The notes beneath the pieces are model-generated. The model searched no databases. It had not been told where the DNA came from and worked only from the letters and a program-made list of their open reading frames with translations. A DNA stretch of 64,000 nt from Gluconacetobacter diazotrophicus PA1 5 (GTDB lineage Bacteria > Pseudomonadota > Alphaproteobacteria > Acetobacterales > Acetobacteraceae). Location of the stretch: NCBI RefSeq assembly GCF_000067045.1, contig NC_010125.1, forward strand, positions 1,464,001-1,528,000, read 5' to 3'. Every line of letters starts with the position of its first letter. The first letter of the stretch is position 1. Shown here in pieces: positions 9,140 to 17,418 of this stretch. A program made the position numbers and the translations under genes.

Positions 9140-10681
9140 TTATTGAAAGAAACATAATACCTTGAGAGTTTGGAAGAGGTAGTTGTACGTATCCCTGTCC
9201 ATTTCCTCGAAATCCTGCTGTACTGCAGAAATAATATTATCCTTGTTTATGTATGGATGATTGGCTATCCGCGATCTTTCGACAAGATCCATCAGATAGA
9301 ACTTATTTTCTCTGATCCCACGCATCGCGACTGGATCAAAAGTCTCTTTTATATAACTTTTTTCATACATATCATTTTTGAGGAGCATGGAAATGGATTT
9401 TCGTAAAATATTCCGGTCACGCCGATATTGATAAGGCAGTCTGGATATGAATTGAGCAAGCTTCAGGTTTTGGTATGGATATACAGGCCAGATGCCATGA
9501 CGCAGCAAGCGCTGGGATCTGCTGGCGGAGGAGTACCAGCAACTTTCCGCAAGCCATCCTGTGGGATAGGAAATATGGATATCGCGTGCATAATGCAGGC
9601 CAGTTTCAGTAAGGAATGGACAGTCCGAATTCTTTTTTCCGGAACCGTTTCCACCTTCATCTTCGTATATTACATATAGCTCATCTCCGCCCAATCCTGA
9701 AATAAGGGTGTCCACACCAACGGCTTTCGCAACAGAGAGGCTTTCTTCAAAAATCTCCGGATAACTTTCATCTTCGGGCATTACGCCATAGCGGACCCGA
9801 CGAAGACTGGTCTCTCCGAAGGGAGCAAGCCGTACTGCCGGAAGGCTGAGATTGTCGAAGCCACCTGCCTGAATCAGGGTGGCGCATCTTTCTTGCTGCG
9901 CGACTCCCATCGCACCGTTGAATTGGGCCGTAATGCTCAGCAGGCCATGGCCAAGAAGGTTTTTTGCAACCATCGCACTAAGCGCGGAATCCATCCCGCC
10001 ACTTAATTCCACTGCCGTTCGGCGATTTTCCAGGGGACGAGCGTCTAACAGGGCTTCAAGGGCGTCTGTAAAATGACGTTCAATACCGGTGCTATCAATT
10101 TGATCGAACGGGGGCGAGAAATGAACAGGTAAGGGAAGTTCTGTTTTTATGCCATTCTTCGACGCCGTAAGGATCGCGCCTGCGGTCGTGCGAACGACAC
10201 CCTCAATGACCGTGCGATGACCATAGGGCATAATACCCTGGATCTGGGTAAGTACGACATCCCATGCAATGCCTGCATCGGTATCTTTTAACAGACGCTG
10301 ATAATCCCAGTCGATAGAGACCCCGTCTGGATCATGCTTTAAAAAAAACGGAGCATAAACGACGGAGGACGAGTGGCAAGAAAAAGTTTCTGCATCTTTA
10401 TTTATTATTATAGACGAAAAATCCAAAAATCTCAGATGATAATGCTTTATTCTATCATCTATTGATTCGTCAGGGACAAATTTTTCGCCTAATAAGCCAT
10501 CTGGTTCATCGGAAAATCGCTCGCTGTTAAAAATCGCGATACGATTCTTGCTAATCAATATCTCAGAAAAAAGAAGACGATGCCGAAACGGGCGGAGATA
10601 GGATGAGGTTCCAAAAAGCCCCTCGTCAGTAATGACAAGGGGAAGGTTGAGATCCTCAAAGTTTATTCGTCCGTAAAACAC
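9140..10681 (-). CDS. Asparagine-synthetase-like protein, candidate lasso-type RiPP cyclase
   Basis: The protein is 513 residues. The C-terminal half is an asparagine-synthetase/ATP-pyrophosphatase domain with the PP-loop SGGMDS at 227-232 and a second nucleotide-binding motif SGLGGDE at 328-334. The N-terminal part replaces a glutaminase domain. It starts MFYGRIN and lacks the Cys-2 nucleophile of true AsnB, so it should not hydrolyse glutamine. This architecture and length are those of lasso peptide cyclases such as McjC, which adenylate a side-chain carboxylate and form a macrolactam. The start is GTG at 10681; an in-frame stop lies just before it. Base composition is clearly AT-richer than the neighbours, pointing to transfer. 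A 49-codon gene lies 32 bases upstream but is split by an IS. Other amide-forming roles remain possible. Confidence 0.75.
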   Translation of the reverse strand: MFYGRINFEDLNLPLVITDEGLFGTSSYLRPFRHRLLFSEILISKNRIAIFNSERFSDEPDGLLGEKFVPDESIDDRIKHYHLRFLDFSSIIINKDAETFSCHSSSVVYAPFFLKHDPDGVSIDWDYQRLLKDTDAGIAWDVVLTQIQGIMPYGHRTVIEGVVRTTAGAILTASKNGIKTELPLPVHFSPPFDQIDSTGIERHFTDALEALLDARPLENRRTAVELSGGMDSALSAMVAKNLLGHGLLSITAQFNGAMGVAQQERCATLIQAGGFDNLSLPAVRLAPFGETSLRRVRYGVMPEDESYPEIFEESLSVAKAVGVDTLISGLGGDELYVIYEDEGGNGSGKKNSDCPFLTETGLHYARDIHISYPTGWLAESCWYSSASRSQRLLRHGIWPVYPYQNLKLAQFISRLPYQYRRDRNILRKSISMLLKNDMYEKSYIKETFDPVAMRGIRENKFYLMDLVERSRIANHPYINKDNIISAVQQDFEEMDRDTYNYLFQTLKVLCFFQ

Positions 10682-10854
10682 GCTTCATAATTCCAGCGGA
10701 CTTTTCTACTCCATTATGCAGAGTAGCCACCAACGAGATCCGATCCCTCAACGGACTTCAGCGCGACAGGATGGACCTCGCGCTCATTTACGCTCCCGAC
10801 GAGTAAAGTGTCGAGTTTGGAGAGCTTGTTTTGTAGCTGAACAATTTTCTTTGA

Positions 10855-10878
10855 GAGCCCGATCCGAAAGTTCTTCAA
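10855..10878. repeat. Left terminal inverted repeat of the IS
   Basis: The outer end reads GAGCCCGATCCGAAAGTTCT and differs from the right end at 2 of 24 positions. The target duplicate TGA is immediately outside at 10852-10854. Confidence 0.9.
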
Positions 10879-11711
10879 CCGTGACAATGCCTTGCTGTCC
10901 GTCGTGTGAGCATTCGGATCGAGGCGATCAATGTCCATGCGGTTGAGGAAGCAATGGATTGTTCCCAGTCTTTGGCGAGCCGCCTGCACCGTCCCAGCCA
11001 TGCGAATGTCCGTTCAACCACCCAGCGGCGCGGCAGGATCTGAAAGCCCTTCGCCGTATCGGACCGCCTGATGATTTCAAGGGTCCATTTTCCCATGGAG
11101 GCGAGCGCGGATCGCAATTTGTCGCCAGCATAGCCGCCATCAGCGAAGATGTGGCGCAGCCAGGGAAAGCGCCTGCGTATCGCTGCCAGGACATCAACAG
11201 CCCCATCACGGTCCTGGATGTCGGCGGCATGAACGAGGAGAAAGATCAGGAAGCCGCAGGTATCCGTCACAATATGGCGCTTGCGGCCCTTGACCTTCTT
11301 CCCCGCGTCATAGCCCGAAAGCCCGCCACTTTCCGTGGTTTTCACCGACTGGCTGTCAATCACGCCCGCGCTCGGAGAGGCTTCACGCCCCTCGATCTCG
11401 CGCAGGCTCATGACCAGCACCGTATTCATGACTTCGAACACTCCGGCACCACGCCAGGCGTAAAAATAGCGCCTGACGGTCGAGACCGGCGGAAAGCATT
11501 TCGGCAGCAGGCGCCACGCACACCCGGCCGAGGCTATGTAGAGCATCGCGTTGACCACCTCGCGCATATCCGTAGTGCGGGGGCGACCGCCCCGTTTCGC
11601 CGGGGGTACAAATGGCATGATCAAAGCCCACTCCCCGTCCGTCATATCCGATGGATATCGCAACCCTTCCCGGCTATGTTCACGTCGGGCAATACCAGTC
11701 CATGTCACCAT
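10875..11711 (-). CDS. IS5-family transposase
   Basis: This 278-residue DDE transposase starts with the helix-turn-helix-type DUF4096 region (LRYPSDMTDGEWALIMPFVP). It carries the IS5 signatures VIDSQSVKTTE (first Asp), IFADGGYAGDKL (second Asp) and WVVERTFAWLGRCRRL (the catalytic Glu region). A single uninterrupted frame fills the IS, and the stop lies just inside the left inverted repeat. No programmed frameshift is needed, as expected for this group. It transposes the element at 10855-11784. Confidence 0.95.
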   Translation of the reverse strand: MVTWTGIARREHSREGLRYPSDMTDGEWALIMPFVPPAKRGGRPRTTDMREVVNAMLYIASAGCAWRLLPKCFPPVSTVRRYFYAWRGAGVFEVMNTVLVMSLREIEGREASPSAGVIDSQSVKTTESGGLSGYDAGKKVKGRKRHIVTDTCGFLIFLLVHAADIQDRDGAVDVLAAIRRRFPWLRHIFADGGYAGDKLRSALASMGKWTLEIIRRSDTAKGFQILPRRWVVERTFAWLGRCRRLAKDWEQSIASSTAWTLIASIRMLTRRTARHCHG

Positions 11712-11760
11712 TCACTCCATCTCTTCGCAAAGACGGATGAATCACAACAGGCTGGTATTG

Positions 11761-11784
11761 TTCAAAAACTTTCGGATCGGGCTC
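11761..11784. repeat. Right terminal inverted repeat of the IS
   Basis: Read from outside (minus strand) it starts GAGCCCGATCCGAAAGTTTT. The second TGA target duplicate follows at 11785-11787. Confidence 0.9.
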
Positions 11785-11845
11785 TGAAGAAGACATAGCA
11801 TAACCCCTCATATGGTTTCATGTACGCCAGTTATCTACTTTTATT

Positions 11846-11875
11846 AAGATACAAAAGCAGACATATCACTGTCAC
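11846..11875 (-). promoter_or_regulatory. Possible promoter of the interrupted peptide gene
   Basis: On the minus strand GTGACA (11875-11870) and TATCTT (11851-11846) are separated by 18 bases, about 50 bases before the ATG at 11796. An additional TTGACA is at 11897-11892 but has no well-spaced -10 partner. The assignment rests on sequence resemblance only. Confidence 0.3.
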
Positions 11876-12153
11876 CTCTGATGCAATATTCTGTCAAGAA
11901 AATTCATGCTCATCTCGGCTTTCCCTACAAGAACGTGAATCGGAAATCAGCAGCGCGTGCAAAGGAGAAATGAATGATCGGTTATTTTTACGAACGGGTA
12001 ATCACATTCACCCATATGGAGTCGTATTTGACGGGTCAGAATTTTAGCAAAACGATAAAGTCCGTTGTTCGATCGGATCGATTGATGGTTTCGATGGCCG
12101 ACCTGCAGAATTCTCCGAGTGCAGTCCACAATTTCTCGCCGGCACAGGCGTCC

Positions 12154-12400
12154 CCTTGAAGGCGGACTCGTCCCAGCCGTGGGATATGCGGCACGTTCGC
12201 GACTTCGAACTACGTCACTAGCATGCACTGTTGCTTGCGATCGGCGGTGCGATAATCATCGTAATAGATTCCGTCCGGGGGCGTGATGGGCCGCGATACG
12301 TGATGGCCAGCGTATGGTGGTCGATAGCCAGCGGCCGCTTCGGGGGCAGCGTGGTCGTTTGCGCGTTGTGATTTTGGTCGCCGTGCCATCGACTTTTGGT
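12154..12400 (-). pseudogene. Decayed fragment of a second pepN-like gene
   Basis: About 245 bases align with pepN codons about 98-175 (8356-8610) in the same orientation, at roughly four in five identical bases by eye. Shared stretches include CTCGTCCCAGCC, CGTAATAGAT and the run ACGTGATGGCCAGCGTATGG. The translated remnant keeps DGIYYDDYR and KQQCMLVT but has frameshifts and stops. Nothing of the rest of the gene is recognisable. The level of divergence points to an old tandem paralogue rather than a recent copy. It marks the right side of the AT-rich island. Confidence 0.85.
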
Positions 12401-12506
12401 GGACCAAGGAGTGGAACGTGCGGCCGTCATTGTCCACCGGTATGACGGGCATGGCAAAATTACCCTGGCGATGGACGGTCCGGTTCTGTGCGTCCCGTAA
12501 AACGAC

Positions 12507-12542
12507 AAAAAAAGGGCTGACCCCTGTTAGGAAAGTCAGCCC
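12507..12542 (-). terminator. Rho-independent terminator of the TonB receptor gene
   Basis: On the minus strand an 8-bp stem (GGGCTGAC at 12542-12535 pairing with 12521-12514) is followed directly by seven T residues (12513-12507). It lies 47 bases after the receptor stop. Confidence 0.9.
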
Positions 12543-12588
12543 GCACAAAAGGGATGGCCTGAAAGACCACCCCCGATGCTTCATTCGA

Positions 12589-15500
12589 TCACAGTTTGAC
12601 GTTAACGCCGAACTGGAACGAACGATAGACAATTCCCTTCTGCGACCAGGAGGAGTTGTAGAGATAGGAACCATAGGTCGCGTAGTCGTACGGCGAGCGG
12701 AAACCAAGCAGGTTGTAGACGTTCGCGTAGACGGACCACCGGCGATCGATCTGGTAGTTGACGGTCAGATCGACGTCCCAGTAGTTCCGGACATGGCACT
12801 GGGTGGAAGGCTCCTGATTCCAACCGAAGCCGGCGACGCTGCTCGTCGCGCAGGAGCTGGCGCCGGGTCCGTTCACGTCTTCGGCGACCAGCTTGTAACC
12901 GCTGGTGTAGTACACCGTCGGCGTCACTGCGAGCTTGCGCCACGTGAACGTGTTGGCCCAGTTGGCCTTCCAACGCGGGGTGCCGGAAGCGGAGACGGTA
13001 TTGTACGGACCGATCGTCCCCGCGTATTCTTCGACTCCGCCACCGGGCAGTCCGACCGAGAGGCGACGGACATAGGTCATTTCGCCCTTGCTGTACCAGT
13101 TCACCTCGTGCAGCACGCCGGGCAGGCGATGCGAGGCGGTGAACCCGAGCTGGACGCCATCCGTGCGCATCCACGGCGCGTTGATGTAGCTGTAGTTGAT
13201 CAGACCAGGCCGGGCAGGTGCACCCGGCGCCGCCGGATCGGCCACGTCCGGCGTGACCGTGATGCCGGACGGAAGCGGCTGACCCGAAACATAGGCTTCG
13301 CTGATGTCGCCCGCATCTTGGCCAAGCGGGTTGCCCATGATGTAGTTGGATTTCTTGATGTAGTAATAATCGGCGCTCAAGCTGATCCACGGCAGCGGCT
13401 TGATGACCGCGCCGCCGCTGAAGTTCGTCGCGATTTCAGGCTTCAGGTTGGGATTGCCGATCGAGTTCAGGCCGACATAGTAGGACTTGGTGTAGGCATC
13501 GTTGTTATGCGCCGCCAGCCAGGCGGGGTTCGAGATGATGTTGCCTATGTAGCCGACAGTGTCCCCACCCGTTTCCGAGAAGCTGGGCACGCGGAAGCCA
13601 CGAGAGAACGAGCCGCGCAGCGCGAACTGATCGACCGGCTTGAAGATGGCGGTGGCCTGCGGCGTGTAATGGCCGTATCCGACGCCGGTGCTGGTCGAAT
13701 AGTTGTCGTAGCGGCCGGCCAGATCCACATTCAGCATCTTATGGAAGGGAAGGCCGAGTTCCCAGAACCCGGATTCCACCCAGCGGCTGCCCTGGGCGTT
13801 GACGGGGTTGATCTGCCAGTACTGGGCGCCGGGGTCGGCCGGGTTGTACGGATTCCCGTTGGGCGCGTTCAGGGCTTCCCAACGGATGTTGCCGCCGATC
13901 GCCAGGTTCACCATGCCGCCCGGAAGGCGGAACAGGCCCTTGCTGCCCGTCATTTCGTAGGAATATTCCTGCGTCCGATCCTGGACCACGTCCTTGGGCG
14001 CGATCGAATTCAGGACGGACTGCGAATTCTGGGACGGATTGACGAAATTGTACGTCCCGTTATTGACCGCGTTCGTGATCCCGTTGATCGTCGGGTAACC
14101 CGTGTAGGTCTGCGTCAGCACCGAATTCATGCCGACGAAGTTGAAGTCGTAGTTCCAGTCCGATCCCCAGTTCGAGGCCGCCGTGCCGTTATAGCGCATC
14201 GACCCACGGAAATTCTGGTTGTATTCCGATGTATACGGGACGATGTCACCAAACTGGTAGATCATGCTGGCGGGCTCGCCCTGAGCCGCGAACGGGTCGT
14301 TCGGGTTGAGCTGCCCGTTGGGAAGGCGCGCCGGGATCAGCAGGTTATAGGAACTGGCCTGCTTGGACTGGCTGAGAGACTGCAAATAGGCGGGCGTGTA
14401 GCTGAGGAAGTCTGTCTCGGTCTGCGAATAGGTGAACATCGCCGTGAACTGCGACCGCGGCGTGACATTGGCCGTGAAATGGGCCGTGGCGTTGATGCGC
14501 TGGATCGACGGGCTGATCACACCATACGCTGCGGTCGTGTCCTGGCTGCAGCCCGAGAAGGCGTTACCCTGGCCATAGTAGTTGTTCGAGGCCCCCAGGG
14601 TTCCGCTGGACTTGGAACCATATTTGCCGCACGAGGCTGACGGGTTCAGCAACTGGTAAGCACCCACGGCCTGGCCGTTGACCACGGGGGCGACCATTGC
14701 CTCCGGGCTGCCTTTCGTCGCGCTGGGATTGGAGCTGTTGTTGATCCAGTTGGTGCCGCCGATCCCGGTCAGGTTGGCGGTGTTGTACGGATAGCCGACG
14801 TCGCGGTTATAGACGGCGTCGTCCTGCTGGTATTCCGAGTTGATGTAGAAATTGTACCCGTCACGCGCCAGGTCGCCATGACCGTAGGTCGCGTACAGAC
14901 GCTGGTGCCCGGCGATGCCGAGCTGGCTCAGGCCGCCTTCGGCATTGCCTTCGAAGCCCTGGATTTCCTTGCGGGTGATGAAGTTGATCACGCCGCCGAC
15001 CGCATCCGCGCCATAGGTCGCGGAACCGCCGTCTTCCTTCACGTCGATCCGTTCCATGATCGACTGCGGCATCCAGTTGGTGTCGACGAAGTCGCGCTCG
15101 CCGTCATCGGCCAGCGGGTAGTAGGACAGGCGCTGCCCGTCCATCAGGATCAGCGTCGAATCGGTCGTCAGGCCGTGCAGCGACGGCGCCGAGGCACCGG
15201 CGGCGAACGCGCCGTTGGCGCCGAACGCGTTGGTCAGGTTGCCCGAACCGTTCGAGGACAGCTGCTGCAGGGCGTCGGTCACGGTCTTGATGCCGCGGCG
15301 CTGCATGTCGCGCGACGTCAGTTCCTCGATCGGGGCCGCGCTGGCGGCATTCGGATCATGGAACAGCGTGCCCGTGACGACGACGTTTTCGGTCTCCGCC
15401 GGCGGTGCCGGCTCGGCGGCGGCCGCAGCTCCGGCACCGGCGATGATCGAAGCGTTGCGGGTGGACGACGTGGTCGCGGGAGCGGCTGCCGGCGGGATCG

Positions 15501-15798
15501 CCGCCGCCGGAACCGCAGCGGCGGGGGCCGCACGGGTCGGGGTGGACGTCTTCGCCTTGGCCGTCGTGTGACGGGCCGTGGTCTTGTGGTGATGGGTCGG
15601 CGTCGTCGTCGTGGCCGGCGCGGCCGTCTGGGCGGAGGCAAGGGCCGGCGTCGCGGCGATCATGGCCGTGGCGCACAGCAGCATGCGGCCGCGGCCATAG
15701 GCGCGCAGGACGGGCTGGATTACGAGGAAGGGTGAAGGGCGTCGTCGCTTCCGTTCCGCACCCGGGGCGCGGACCTGCGTCTCACCGTTTGTTACCAT
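12589..15798 (-). CDS. TonB-dependent outer membrane receptor
   Basis: The protein is 1069 residues, and the chosen start is ATG at 15798 (MVTNGETQ). A signal region ends around LASAQ (about residue 57). A low-complexity Thr/His/Ala/Pro stretch of about 70 residues then precedes ENVVVTGTLF, a TonB-box-like start. The plug domain follows with the VKEDGGSATYGADAVGGVINF signature, and the barrel ends in FQFGVNVKL as usual for outer membrane insertion. The size and LHGL/TDSTLILMDGQR plug style fit the large proteobacterial receptors often used for carbohydrates, peptides or siderophores. The substrate cannot be read from sequence. It stands alone, with its own terminator and a roughly 600-base upstream gap. 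Confidence 0.93.
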   Translation of the reverse strand: MVTNGETQVRAPGAERKRRRPSPFLVIQPVLRAYGRGRMLLCATAMIAATPALASAQTAAPATTTTPTHHHKTTARHTTAKAKTSTPTRAAPAAAVPAAAIPPAAAPATTSSTRNASIIAGAGAAAAAEPAPPAETENVVVTGTLFHDPNAASAAPIEELTSRDMQRRGIKTVTDALQQLSSNGSGNLTNAFGANGAFAAGASAPSLHGLTTDSTLILMDGQRLSYYPLADDGERDFVDTNWMPQSIMERIDVKEDGGSATYGADAVGGVINFITRKEIQGFEGNAEGGLSQLGIAGHQRLYATYGHGDLARDGYNFYINSEYQQDDAVYNRDVGYPYNTANLTGIGGTNWINNSSNPSATKGSPEAMVAPVVNGQAVGAYQLLNPSASCGKYGSKSSGTLGASNNYYGQGNAFSGCSQDTTAAYGVISPSIQRINATAHFTANVTPRSQFTAMFTYSQTETDFLSYTPAYLQSLSQSKQASSYNLLIPARLPNGQLNPNDPFAAQGEPASMIYQFGDIVPYTSEYNQNFRGSMRYNGTAASNWGSDWNYDFNFVGMNSVLTQTYTGYPTINGITNAVNNGTYNFVNPSQNSQSVLNSIAPKDVVQDRTQEYSYEMTGSKGLFRLPGGMVNLAIGGNIRWEALNAPNGNPYNPADPGAQYWQINPVNAQGSRWVESGFWELGLPFHKMLNVDLAGRYDNYSTSTGVGYGHYTPQATAIFKPVDQFALRGSFSRGFRVPSFSETGGDTVGYIGNIISNPAWLAAHNNDAYTKSYYVGLNSIGNPNLKPEIATNFSGGAVIKPLPWISLSADYYYIKKSNYIMGNPLGQDAGDISEAYVSGQPLPSGITVTPDVADPAAPGAPARPGLINYSYINAPWMRTDGVQLGFTASHRLPGVLHEVNWYSKGEMTYVRRLSVGLPGGGVEEYAGTIGPYNTVSASGTPRWKANWANTFTWRKLAVTPTVYYTSGYKLVAEDVNGPGASSCATSSVAGFGWNQEPSTQCHVRNYWDVDLTVNYQIDRRWSVYANVYNLLGFRSPYDYATYGSYLYNSSWSQKGIVYRSFQFGVNVKL

Positions 15799-16394
15799 GA
15801 AATACCTGCATTCAAGTTGATTCGAAAAACCATCGAGCGGTGCTCCGGTACAATATGCCATCAAATCGTAACTTGTTTGCAACATGGCTGGGACCGATAT
15901 GTGGTGAAACTATCCTTCCGTGGCATCTATGCAACAGGAACGGATCAGGCATGTCGGATGTTCACAAATGTCACGATAAAGCCGGAATAATTCCGAACAC
16001 AAGTTCCTGTCGCTTTTTGTTTATCCAGCTTTCGTAATGAACGGCATGACCGCGTGGATAAGGGGGACGGCCAGCGGGTCGACCAAAATCCGGGGGCCAG
16101 ATCGCTGAAATTGCACGCAATGATGTGACCGGGGGCGAATCGAATCGTCTGTGATCCGGAATTTTCAGAAAATGCGCAAAGGTTGGATTTTTTGTGTAGT
16201 TTATTTCACGGGCGCACGAATGGAATCCGTTTTATTCCGCGTCGTAGAAGAAATGACGCTCAAGGACTCATTTATAAAAATCCTGAACCGCCGGTGCGGA
16301 CCGGCGATTCATTGCGATTTTGCACCGTCACGACGGGAAGGCGCGTGGGCTGTATCCGGAAAGACACAGCATGCCGGGAGGGCGCGCGGGACCT
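15799..16394. other. Non-coding gap upstream of the TonB receptor
   Basis: About 600 bases with no convincing gene on either strand; the small open frames have no ribosome site or coding character. It is AT-richer than the flanks and should contain the receptor promoter, but I see no clear Fur box or RNA gene. Confidence 0.5.
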
Positions 16395-17330
16395 CTAATA
16401 GCCGCGTGCGACGTCCACCGCGTCCGTGACCGGCAGGTCCGCGCGCAGGCGGCGGATGTTTTCCGCCACCTGCGGCGCGGCCGAGTCCGGCAGCGCGGCC
16501 GAGGCCACGTGCGGGGTGATCAGGACGTTCTCCATCCGCCAGAGCGGATGGTCCCCGGGCAGCGGTTCCTGCGCGAACACGTCCAGCGTCGCCTGGCCGA
16601 TCTGCCCCGATTCCAGGGCCGCGACCAGCGCGTCCTGATCGACGATGGCGCCGCGCGCGACATTGACGAATGCCGCCCCGCGCGGAAGCATCGCCAGCCG
16701 TTCGGCGTCCAGCAGCCCGATGGTCTGCGGTGTCTTGGGCAGCAGGCAGACCAGGATGTCGCAGCCGCCCAGGAAGTCCGGCAGGCTGTCCATGCCGGAA
16801 TAGCAGGTGATGGCGGGGTCGGATTTCGGGCTGCGCGACCAGCCGCGCACGGTAAAGCCCTGCCGCGCGCACTCACGTGCCGCCAGCAGGCCCAGTTCGC
16901 CCAGGCCCATCACGCCCACCCGCGTCAGGTTCAGCGGCCGGGGTTCGATGAAGTGCCATTGTCCCCGGCGCTGCGCGGCCTCGAACGCCGGCATGTCGCG
17001 CGCCAGGCGCAGGGTCGCGAACAGCACGTAGCTGGCCATCATCCGCGACATCAGCGGGTCGTGCAGCCGGGTGATCGCAACCCCCGGCGGCAGGTCGTCG
17101 CGTGTGACCAGCGCGTCCACCCCGGCCCCCAGGGCGACGATCATCCGCAGGTTGGGAAAGCGCGCGAAGAAGCCGCGCGGCGGGCTCCAGACCAGGGCAT
17201 AGCGGACGGCGGCGGGGTCGGTCACGTCGTCGGCCAGGACGAAATCCAGGTCCGGCAGCAGGCCGGCCAATGCGGCCCGCCACGGTTCGGGGTTGTCCAC
17301 CTGGCTGTAGAAGACCGCCGCATCCTTCAT
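16395..17330 (-). CDS. D-2-hydroxyacid dehydrogenase, glyoxylate/hydroxypyruvate reductase A-like
   Basis: The protein is 311 residues, the length of the GhrA subgroup. It has a NAD(P)-binding motif GVMGLGELGLLAA in the middle, followed by WSRSPK, where an Arg-Ser suggests NADPH preference. The catalytic set is visible as the Arg in VARGAIVD, the Glu in FAQEPLP and the His in ITPHVAS. These enzymes reduce glyoxylate or hydroxypyruvate to the 2-hydroxyacid in the cytoplasm. The start is ATG at 17330 with GGGAGCGGG upstream; the longer frame is unlikely. It lies after the ABC-F gene on the same strand, 88 bases away. Confidence 0.88.
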   Translation of the reverse strand: MKDAAVFYSQVDNPEPWRAALAGLLPDLDFVLADDVTDPAAVRYALVWSPPRGFFARFPNLRMIVALGAGVDALVTRDDLPPGVAITRLHDPLMSRMMASYVLFATLRLARDMPAFEAAQRRGQWHFIEPRPLNLTRVGVMGLGELGLLAARECARQGFTVRGWSRSPKSDPAITCYSGMDSLPDFLGGCDILVCLLPKTPQTIGLLDAERLAMLPRGAAFVNVARGAIVDQDALVAALESGQIGQATLDVFAQEPLPGDHPLWRMENVLITPHVASAALPDSAAPQVAENIRRLRADLPVTDAVDVARGY

Positions 17331-17418
17331 GTCCCGCTCCCGTCCGATCAGTTCGGGTCCGATCCTATCGGCATCGCAAGGCGGCTGGGAAGGGGGCCTT
17401 GTCACCGCGCCCCGTGGT

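Larger units (their letters stand above)
10855..11784 (-). mobile_element. IS5-family insertion sequence, IS1031-group-like, 930 bp
   Basis: The element is bounded by 24-bp imperfect inverted repeats (10855-10878 and 11761-11784, 22 of 24 positions matching, each starting GAGCCCGATC from the outside). It is flanked by a 3-bp direct duplication TGA (10852-10854 and 11785-11787). Length, end sequence style and TNA target fit the IS1031 group of IS5. It carries one transposase gene and looks complete, so it may be recently inserted. Confidence 0.92.
10714..11796 (-). pseudogene. 49-codon peptide gene interrupted by IS1031-like element; candidate RiPP precursor
   Basis: Four codons (ATG TCT TCT TCA, 11796 down to 11785) lie on one side of the IS and 45 codons plus TAA (10851 down to 10714) on the other. 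Removing the IS (10855-11784) and one TGA duplicate joins them in frame. The peptide begins MSSSKKIVQL and ends SDLVGGYSA, with Lys-rich and Leu-rich N-terminal half and acidic residues in the second half (NEREV, VEGSD). A GAGGGG ribosome site lies seven bases before the ATG. The stop is 32 bases before the asparagine-synthetase-like gene, so both were probably co-transcribed. I infer a precursor role from position and size only. It does not show a textbook lasso core, and GG near the C-terminus leaves just three residues after it. Confidence 0.6.

Noticed and set aside
9463-9679. Short frames inside the asparagine-synthetase-like gene as alternative precursor peptides
   Set aside because: They are shadows of the large gene and lack start signals in a sensible position.
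11797-12228. Possible lasso B protein or other pathway genes upstream of the peptide gene
   Set aside because: The open frames here (75, 93 and 61 codons) have no ribosome site or RRE/transglutaminase features and partly overlap the pepN remnant.
12418-12580. A coding remnant between the pepN fragment and the TonB receptor terminator
   Set aside because: The frame reading RDAQNRTVHRQGNFAMPV has no recognised relative and no start; it could be more decayed sequence but cannot be supported.
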